Part shown: positions 7,454 through 11,403 of the stretch, one piece after another | Position numbering within the stretch: the stretch's first letter is position 1 | How the letters are laid out: each line of letters begins with the position of its first letter | Source: an uncultured Lachnospiraceae bacterium | GTDB taxonomy: Bacteria > Bacillota_A > Clostridia > Lachnospirales > Lachnospiraceae | Direction of reading: 5' to 3' | DNA length: 11,403 nt | Assembly (NCBI GenBank): GCA_900555005.1 | Contig: USJM01000048.1 | Coordinates: 1 to 11,403, forward strand | Program-made: the position numbers and the translations under genes | The notes under the pieces: model-generated | The model's database searches: none | Told to the model about the DNA's origin: nothing | What the model saw: the letters and a program-made list of their open reading frames with translations, nothing else

Positions 7454-7990
7454 ATGAGCTACGATATTTCCTTAAATGATCCTGTTACAGGCAGGATGGC
7501 AGAGGTTCCGGGACATTTCATGATTGGAGGAACATACAAAGCGGACTATCATCCTGAAACGCACACATTTACACCGGCATTAAATACTGAGGCTGATTTG
7601 AATGTCACATACAACTACTCGCGCTATTACGAAGAAGTGTATCCTGAGAATGGCATCAGAACAATCTATGGCTTGTCAGGCGCTGACAGCATACCGGTCC
7701 TTTCCAACATGATTGAGAAGCTGGAAGAAAAATACGAAAAAGCCAGCGAATGGATTACGGTAAAACGACAAATTCAAGTAGCATATGATGAAAAAGGGAA
7801 CGCCATAGAAGATCTGCTGAAAGCTATAGAGAGCGGAATCAAGTACTCATGGCGCGATGAAACAGTGGATTGGTATGAAGGACCTGATTCGGATTATTGG
7901 AGGTCGACAGCGGCAAACGCCATAAAACCTTTATATCAGCTTCTGGCACTTGCCAAGATGCGGCCGGATTGCATATGGGACGGTGACTGA
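7454..7990 (+). CDS. Conserved hypothetical protein of mobile-element type
   Basis: This is a 178-residue acidic, soluble protein with no signal peptide or membrane segment. Its pattern, MSYDISLNDPVTG at the start, GGTY near residue 25, LNVTYNYSRYY in the middle, GIRTIYGLSGADSIP, and the ending LYQLLALAKMRPDCIWDGD, resembles a family of hypothetical proteins I know from phage and island annotations. I know of no assigned function. The start is secure: AGGGAG at 7441-7446 with 7 bases of spacing. It is the first gene behind the strong promoter at 7360-7388 and opposite the XRE gene. The next gene follows after about 50 bases, so the two are probably one operon under XRE control. Confidence 0.75.
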   Translation: MSYDISLNDPVTGRMAEVPGHFMIGGTYKADYHPETHTFTPALNTEADLNVTYNYSRYYEEVYPENGIRTIYGLSGADSIPVLSNMIEKLEEKYEKASEWITVKRQIQVAYDEKGNAIEDLLKAIESGIKYSWRDETVDWYEGPDSDYWRSTAANAIKPLYQLLALAKMRPDCIWDGD

Positions 7991-8042
7991 ACTGATTTAT
8001 CCCGCCATTTATCACGCCAAATGGAGAATATAGAAATTGTGT

Positions 8043-8783
8043 ATGAAAATAGTACAGGAATACTTAAAGACTCTTGATCCGGACAAATTGTATGATACAT
8101 ACTGCAGTAAATACGGGGCATTCAAAGATGTCAGCGCTATGTCAGTACCGCCGGAAGTGATGCAGAAAATAAGAGAATACTATGAGAATAGGAGAGGAAA
8201 TTTCCACGCATACATTGAGCGGCTTCTTTCTCTTACTCCTTCCGTTTCTGAAGAGGTTTCCATTCTGCTTTCCTATCCTGGTTTGGATGAATCGGAGTGG
8301 ATGATCGAGCCGATAACGGAAATGTTCCTGCAGTCGGATATTCTCGAAAAAGCGGATGCTGATCTTACGCCATACGCGTATGAGTTCACAGCGCAGGAAG
8401 AAATTATGAGCTTTCTTGTATCGGACGCGCCATATACACAGCATCACCTTTTTGAGCTTATGGCTGATGTTTTATATGAAGCATCATGGTTCGGATACGA
8501 GCAGGAAGGTCTCGAAGACGCTATAAATAAACTGGACAAAGCGAAAGAAGAAGTGAAGGCAGGGCATACGAAACCGTTCCATTTCGAAGATTTTTTTCCG
8601 AAAGACATTGTGGATGAATATGAAGAAGAGAAAAGGGAACTGGGCGAAGAAGGAGAATGTCTGCAGCATAATGTCTTCGAGGCGGAAAATGCCCTGAATC
8701 GGTATTCGATGCTGAAACAGGTGGGAAGAGTGAGAGACGAAATGAAAAGAGGAAACATGCCTCCTACAAGCATTGTAAAATAA
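8043..8783 (+). CDS. Hypothetical acidic protein
   Basis: About 247 residues, strongly acidic and predicted mostly helical, without membrane segments or a signal peptide. Visible stretches are LKTLDPDKLYDTYCSKYGAF near the N-terminus, an RRGNFHAYIERLLSLTP segment, and a Glu/Lys-rich tail (EYEEEKRELGEEGE) that may be a coiled coil. I do not recognise a catalytic motif. The N-terminal half vaguely recalls small domains of unknown function that share a short LYxxxxxxYPN-like pattern, but I would not name a family. The start is uncertain: a TTG at 8037 has GGAG 10 bases upstream, while the in-frame ATG at 8043 has that site 16 bases away. Second gene of the XRE-divergent operon, 52 bases after the previous one, with no terminator seen between them. 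Confidence 0.65.
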   Translation: MKIVQEYLKTLDPDKLYDTYCSKYGAFKDVSAMSVPPEVMQKIREYYENRRGNFHAYIERLLSLTPSVSEEVSILLSYPGLDESEWMIEPITEMFLQSDILEKADADLTPYAYEFTAQEEIMSFLVSDAPYTQHHLFELMADVLYEASWFGYEQEGLEDAINKLDKAKEEVKAGHTKPFHFEDFFPKDIVDEYEEEKRELGEEGECLQHNVFEAENALNRYSMLKQVGRVRDEMKRGNMPPTSIVK

Positions 8784-8862
8784 CGAGCGATATTTCCGGC
8801 ATTTTGGAAGGATTGAATACTACGTTACGATTGATGTGGAGATGAAGTCTATTGGAAATGAT

Positions 8863-8892
8863 TTGAATTGTAACGTAAAATAAGTTACAATT
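8863..8892 (+). promoter_or_regulatory. Promoter with embedded operator for the toxin-antitoxin-like operon
   Basis: TTGAAT (8863-8868) and TACAAT (8886-8891) are 17 bases apart. A perfect 9-bp inverted repeat, AATTGTAAC (8866-8874) and GTTACAATT (8884-8892), spans the promoter and covers the -10 box. A further TACGTTAC at 8821-8828 mirrors GTAACGTA at 8870-8877. Transcription would start at or next to the ATG at 8897. Binding by the first gene product would shut off the operon, as known for AbiE-type antitoxins. A weaker alternative is TTGGAA (8852-8857) with TAAAAT (8876-8881). Confidence 0.65.
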
Positions 8893-8896
8893 AAAA

Positions 8897-9889
8897 ATGG
8901 CCAGAACTTTCACTTTCCATGCATTAAGAGGTAACAGATTGGAAGAGTATATTGAAAAAATCCTTCATCAGTATGTTCAGATCTTTCCTTATGAAGAGGC
9001 AAATAAGTTACCACTAGCACTTAGGGGAACGTATACATTTTATTGGCTGATTATTGGGGGCTATAAAGTACTCGCTGCTGAACCGTTTGAAAAAATGACT
9101 CTTGTGGACTTGAGAAAGCAACATCGGCAGATAGAAATATTAACCGGTCAGAAATGTGTTCTTTTTCTTAAGAATATTAACTACTATACGCGGGATACTC
9201 TGCTGGAAGAAGGAATACCTTTTATATGGGAGAACCACCAGATATACCTACCCTTTATTGGAATTCTTTTAGATGATCAGAAAGGAAAAAAAACCATTCC
9301 GTGCGGCAGGATATCATTTCTGACGCAGAAGCTGCTTCTCTGCTCCCTGTATCAGAACTGGGAGAACGTAAACGTAACGAAAGCAGCGGAATTAATGAAC
9401 GTTTCCAAGATGTCTATTACACGAAGCTTTGACGAATTGGAAGCACTGAATGTTCCCTATCTAAATGTGAAGTATCGTGCCAGGAATTTTACCGCTGATA
9501 CGGATAAAAAAGCTATGTGGGAGCAGATTCGACCCATACTCCGTAATCCGATTGTGAAGATTTATGCGCTTAAGGAGCAACCAGAACGACTTTTCACGCT
9601 ATCAGGACTATCGGCTCTTTCCCATTATTCTCTGTTGAATGAACCGGACTGCCGTTATATTGCAGTTGCGAAAAAAGAACTTTCTTTGATTGATTTTTCT
9701 CTGGATAAGCTGTCCGGAGTCGGAGATATACCTGAGTGCATCGTACAGGAAGTTGGGTATAAGATACCTTTCGGAGACAAGAAAGCAATAGATCCATTTT
9801 CATTGATGCTCGGTTTAAGTGATGATGAACTGGAGGAACCGCGTATAAGCAAATCAATTGATGAAATGTTGGAGAAGTATGTATGGTAA
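8897..9889 (+). CDS. HTH regulator, antitoxin-like partner of an AbiEii-type nucleotidyltransferase
   Basis: A 330-residue protein in three parts. Residues 1-120 are an alpha/beta domain with the segments LRKQHRQIEILTGQKCVLFL and EGIPFIWENHQIYLPFIGI. Residues about 138-195 are a MarR-like winged helix, with NVTKAAELMNVSKMSITRSF as the HTH core. The C-terminal part includes LSGLSALSHYSLLNEPDCRY. This architecture recurs beside AbiEii-like nucleotidyltransferases and is placed where an AbiEi antitoxin would sit; classical AbiEi carries its HTH at the N-terminus, so this is a relative or analogue. The ATG at 8897 has no Shine-Dalgarno sequence and coincides with the predicted transcript start, suggesting leaderless translation. 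Autoregulation through the inverted repeat upstream is likely. Antitoxin function is inferred from family and context. Confidence 0.75.
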   Translation: MARTFTFHALRGNRLEEYIEKILHQYVQIFPYEEANKLPLALRGTYTFYWLIIGGYKVLAAEPFEKMTLVDLRKQHRQIEILTGQKCVLFLKNINYYTRDTLLEEGIPFIWENHQIYLPFIGILLDDQKGKKTIPCGRISFLTQKLLLCSLYQNWENVNVTKAAELMNVSKMSITRSFDELEALNVPYLNVKYRARNFTADTDKKAMWEQIRPILRNPIVKIYALKEQPERLFTLSGLSALSHYSLLNEPDCRYIAVAKKELSLIDFSLDKLSGVGDIPECIVQEVGYKIPFGDKKAIDPFSLMLGLSDDELEEPRISKSIDEMLEKYVW

Positions 9890-10626
9890 AAGGACTTGAT
9901 ACATTCCGCGACTATTTTTCAGACTTTACGGATCAATATGTACTGATTGGAGGAGCCGCTTGTGATATTTCCTTCGGAGACATTGGATCAGATTTCCGTG
10001 CGACAAGAGATCTGGATATTGTAATTATCGTAGAGGCTCTTACAAAAGAATTCGGAGAGCATTTCTGGAACTTCATTCACGAAGGCGGATATCAGAACAG
10101 AGCAAAATCGAGCGGTGAACCGCAGTTTTACAGATTTGATAAACCACTTGATGACAGATTTCCACTGATGATTGAGTTGTTTGCCAGATCAGAGTATTTA
10201 CTTGATTATGATAACTCTCTGACACCTGTTCATATTGATGACAGCGTTTCCAGTCTCTCCGCAATCCTATTGAATGATGCATACTACGGAGCCTTACTTC
10301 AGGGACGTGATATTATCGGAGGCGTTTCTGTGCTGAGGCCGAGCTGGTTGATTCCATTCAAGGCTAAAGCATGGCTAGATCTGAGAGAGAAAATACAGCA
10401 AGGAATTCATGTAGATTCACGGGACCTGAAAAAGCATCGGAATGATGTTATACGTATAGCATCGGAAATGGTATTGGAGCGGTGTGAACTTCCTGAGGAA
10501 ATCAGGAGGGATATGACCGTTTTCATCGACGAGATGAATGTTACGGATCAGGATCTTAAGAATTTAAAAATACACGGTGTAAAAGCATCTGATCTTCGGC
10601 AGGTTCTTACAGATGCATATCTCTGA
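9883..10626 (+). CDS. AbiEii-like nucleotidyltransferase, putative toxin
   Basis: A 247-residue protein of the DNA polymerase beta-like nucleotidyltransferase superfamily. LIGGAACDI (residues 21-29) supplies the Gly-Gly motif. RATRDLDIV (39-47) supplies the two metal-binding Asp residues D43 and D45. MIELFAR (96-102) supplies a candidate third acid, E98. PFKAKAWLDL (158-167) and DLKKHRNDV (181-189) match the downstream Lys/Asp motifs of the AbiEii group. Members transfer nucleotides to RNA or protein targets and can halt growth, sometimes as phage defence. The start at 9883 overlaps the previous gene by 7 bases and has its own GGAG at 9871-9874 with ideal spacing, so translation is coupled yet independently primed. 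All key residues look intact. The target molecule is unknown. Confidence 0.8.
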   Translation: MVKGLDTFRDYFSDFTDQYVLIGGAACDISFGDIGSDFRATRDLDIVIIVEALTKEFGEHFWNFIHEGGYQNRAKSSGEPQFYRFDKPLDDRFPLMIELFARSEYLLDYDNSLTPVHIDDSVSSLSAILLNDAYYGALLQGRDIIGGVSVLRPSWLIPFKAKAWLDLREKIQQGIHVDSRDLKKHRNDVIRIASEMVLERCELPEEIRRDMTVFIDEMNVTDQDLKNLKIHGVKASDLRQVLTDAYL

Positions 10627-10710
10627 CGGTGACGAAAAGATAGAACGCTTGTAAAATCCCAAGATTGGGTCAAAACAGCTTGCAATGGACGCCACTCCAC
10701 GGCATAATGA

Positions 10711-10730
10711 TATTGTCACTCGTGACAATA
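10711..10730. repeat. 20-bp palindrome, operator-like
   Basis: TATTGTCAC (10711-10719) and GTGACAATA (10722-10730) are perfect 9-bp arms around two bases. The loop is too short for a good RNA hairpin and no T run follows, so a protein-binding site is the better reading. It lies between the nucleotidyltransferase gene and repA and may serve the regulation or replication of the latter. Confidence 0.6.
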
Positions 10731-10772
10731 AAATGACATTCAAATCATCCGTAAATTCATGAATCAGAAGAG

Positions 10773-10794
10773 AACAGTTCAGAAGCGAACTGTT
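10773..10794. repeat. 8-bp inverted repeat in the repA leader
   Basis: AACAGTTC (10773-10780) pairs with GAACTGTT (10787-10794) around the 6-base loop AGAAGC. It would form a compact RNA hairpin. No T tract follows. It lies in the gene-free stretch 10627-10960 along with three other symmetric elements. Confidence 0.5.
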
Positions 10795-10819
10795 TCGCGC
10801 GTTGATATAGGATCTATGG

Positions 10820-10875
10820 ACCTCTAACCCCTTTTCAATCGAAGAGCTCGAGTGAGTCTAGAGTGGCTTAGAGGT
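10820..10875. repeat. Long-loop inverted repeat upstream of repA
   Basis: ACCTCTAA (10820-10827) is complementary to TTAGAGGT (10868-10875) with 40 bases between. The loop holds shorter symmetric pieces such as GAGCTC. It could form a leader RNA structure ahead of the terminator at 10900-10944, or part of a counter-transcript region. Confidence 0.4.
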
Positions 10876-10899
10876 TAAGTAAACAAATCTAGTAATTTC

Positions 10900-10944
10900 A
10901 AGGCTTGAAATCATGTTAAAAAAACATGGTTTCGGGCCTTTTTT
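10900..10944 (+). terminator. Strong intrinsic terminator or attenuator directly before repA
   Basis: An 18-bp stem, with arms 10900-10917 and 10923-10940, is fully paired if three G-U wobbles are allowed; the loop is five A residues. The stem is followed by T residues up to 10944 (six Ts in all from 10939). It is the best intrinsic terminator in the window. It may end the toxin-antitoxin-like transcript. Because it lies only about 16 bases before the likely repA start, it may equally be an attenuator that limits RepA synthesis. Confidence 0.85.
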
Positions 10945-10950
10945 ATGTCG

Positions 10951-10972
10951 TGATACGATTATGATACGATTT
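10951..10972. repeat. Tandem 11-bp repeat at the repA start
   Basis: TGATACGATTA (10951-10961) is followed at once by TGATACGATTT (10962-10972), identical in 10 of 11 bases. The repeat spans the proposed repA start codon. It could be a small iteron pair bound by RepA itself, or chance. Confidence 0.35.
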
Positions 10973-11374
10973 TTTTCGGAAAAAACTGAATCGGAATTAT
11001 TCCAGAATAGTGTCCGGACGGAAAAGCCGGAACAGAACAGCTTTACGCAAATTCCTTTGTCATTGTACGAAGCGCAGCCATACCGAGAGATAACGCCATT
11101 GTCGAGACAGCTATATGGACTTCTCCGTTATCGGACCTGCCTTGCTGAGAAGTATTGCTGGGAAGACGAAAAAGGCAGGAGATACATTTATTTCACAATC
11201 CGGCAGATCTCAGAAGAACTGGGGTGCTCGGTCAGAACGGCAGGAAAGCTCATGACAGAGCTGCAGGGAAAGGGATTACTTGAGAAGGAACGGCAGGGGC
11301 AGGGAAAGCCAAATCGAATATATCTGAATGAGCCTGGAGAACTGTTTCCGGGCGGAAAGGAAAGAAATGAATGA
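10961..11374 (+). CDS. repA: RepA_N-type replication initiator protein A
   Basis: A protein of about 137 residues. The segment NSFTQIPLSLYEAQPYREIT, then PLSRQLYGLLRYRTCLAEKY, then RRYIYFTIRQISEELGCSVR and the closing RQGQGKPNRIYLNEP, is the winged-helix DNA-binding domain of RepA_N initiators. These start replication of many Bacillota plasmids and occur in integrative conjugative elements. The protein is short and lacks the long C-terminal region of full plasmid initiators, which is usual for element-borne copies annotated as replication initiator protein A. The start is uncertain. An in-frame ATG at 10913 lies inside the terminator hairpin with only a weak AAGG in front, while ATG 10961 lies after the hairpin but lacks a clear ribosome binding site. 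The next gene overlaps its end by 8 bases. Confidence 0.8.
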   Translation: MIRFFSEKTESELFQNSVRTEKPEQNSFTQIPLSLYEAQPYREITPLSRQLYGLLRYRTCLAEKYCWEDEKGRRYIYFTIRQISEELGCSVRTAGKLMTELQGKGLLEKERQGQGKPNRIYLNEPGELFPGGKERNE

Positions 11375-11403
11375 TGTAAAGATTAATATAACGCTCGACC
11401 CTG
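11367..11403 (+). CDS. Start of the next gene (3' partial)
   Basis: An ATG at 11367 opens a frame reading MNDVKINITLDP to the window edge. A GGAAAGGAAAG ribosome binding stretch lies just in front, inside the last codons of repA, so the two are translationally coupled. Twelve residues are too few to identify the product; position suggests a partner of RepA in replication or maintenance of the element. Confidence 0.5.
   Translation, partial: MNDVKINITLDP

Noticed and set aside
8043..8773. Reverse-strand open frames opposite the acidic protein gene
   Set aside because: Phe/Ser-rich translations typical of the antisense of Glu/Lys-rich coding DNA; no start signals.
5860..11403. Second copy of the guaA 3' end as an attachment site
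   Set aside because: No repeat of the terminal guaA bases was found by eye in this window; it may lie further right.
1..11403. CRISPR array, tRNA or rRNA genes, transposase or integrase genes
   Set aside because: No regularly spaced repeats, no cloverleaf-like segment and no transposase or recombinase motifs were seen on either strand.

Overview
The window looks like a chromosomal segment from a Gram-positive gut-type bacterium (Bacillota, probably Clostridia/Lachnospiraceae). This rests on the style of the FeoB, NudC and GuaA proteins, the GGAG-type ribosome binding sites and sigma-A-like promoters; it is an inference, not a database result. It has two halves. Positions 1 to about 6040 are GC-rich with housekeeping genes. 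From about 6050 to the end the DNA is visibly more AT-rich and carries accessory, mobile-element-type genes.

Left half: the 3' part of ferrous-iron transporter feoB (+), a small Dabb-domain protein (+), a GC-rich intergenic region with two overlapping hairpins, nudC for an NADH pyrophosphatase-type Nudix hydrolase (-), a divergent patatin-like phospholipase (+) and guaA, GMP synthase (+). Four of these five genes are broken only by single missing bases: three in feoB and one each in nudC, the patatin gene and guaA. Everything else in them, including catalytic motifs, is intact. The simplest reading is that these are consensus errors in the assembly, so they should be read as whole genes.

Junction: directly after the guaA stop codon gene density collapses. 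About 1 kb holds only orphan coding-like remnants and strong inverted repeats. The 3' end of guaA is a known insertion hotspot for genomic islands, and this change fits an island boundary, although no integrase or repeated att core is visible here.

Right half: an XRE-type repressor (-) and a divergent pair of genes of unknown function (+) share an intergenic region with two overlapping, oppositely directed promoters, 10-bp direct repeats and a palindrome at the predicted start site. Next comes a two-gene toxin-antitoxin-like operon. Its first gene encodes an HTH protein, has an apparent operator over its promoter and seems to be leaderless; its second encodes an AbiEii-like nucleotidyltransferase and overlaps the first by 7 bp. 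After a 0.3-kb leader full of inverted repeats, including a very strong terminator, comes a RepA_N-type replication initiator, with the next gene starting inside its last codons. RepA followed by a tightly coupled gene suggests the start of the replication/transfer module of an integrative conjugative element or plasmid-derived island. The XRE module and the toxin-antitoxin-like pair would be its cargo or maintenance functions.
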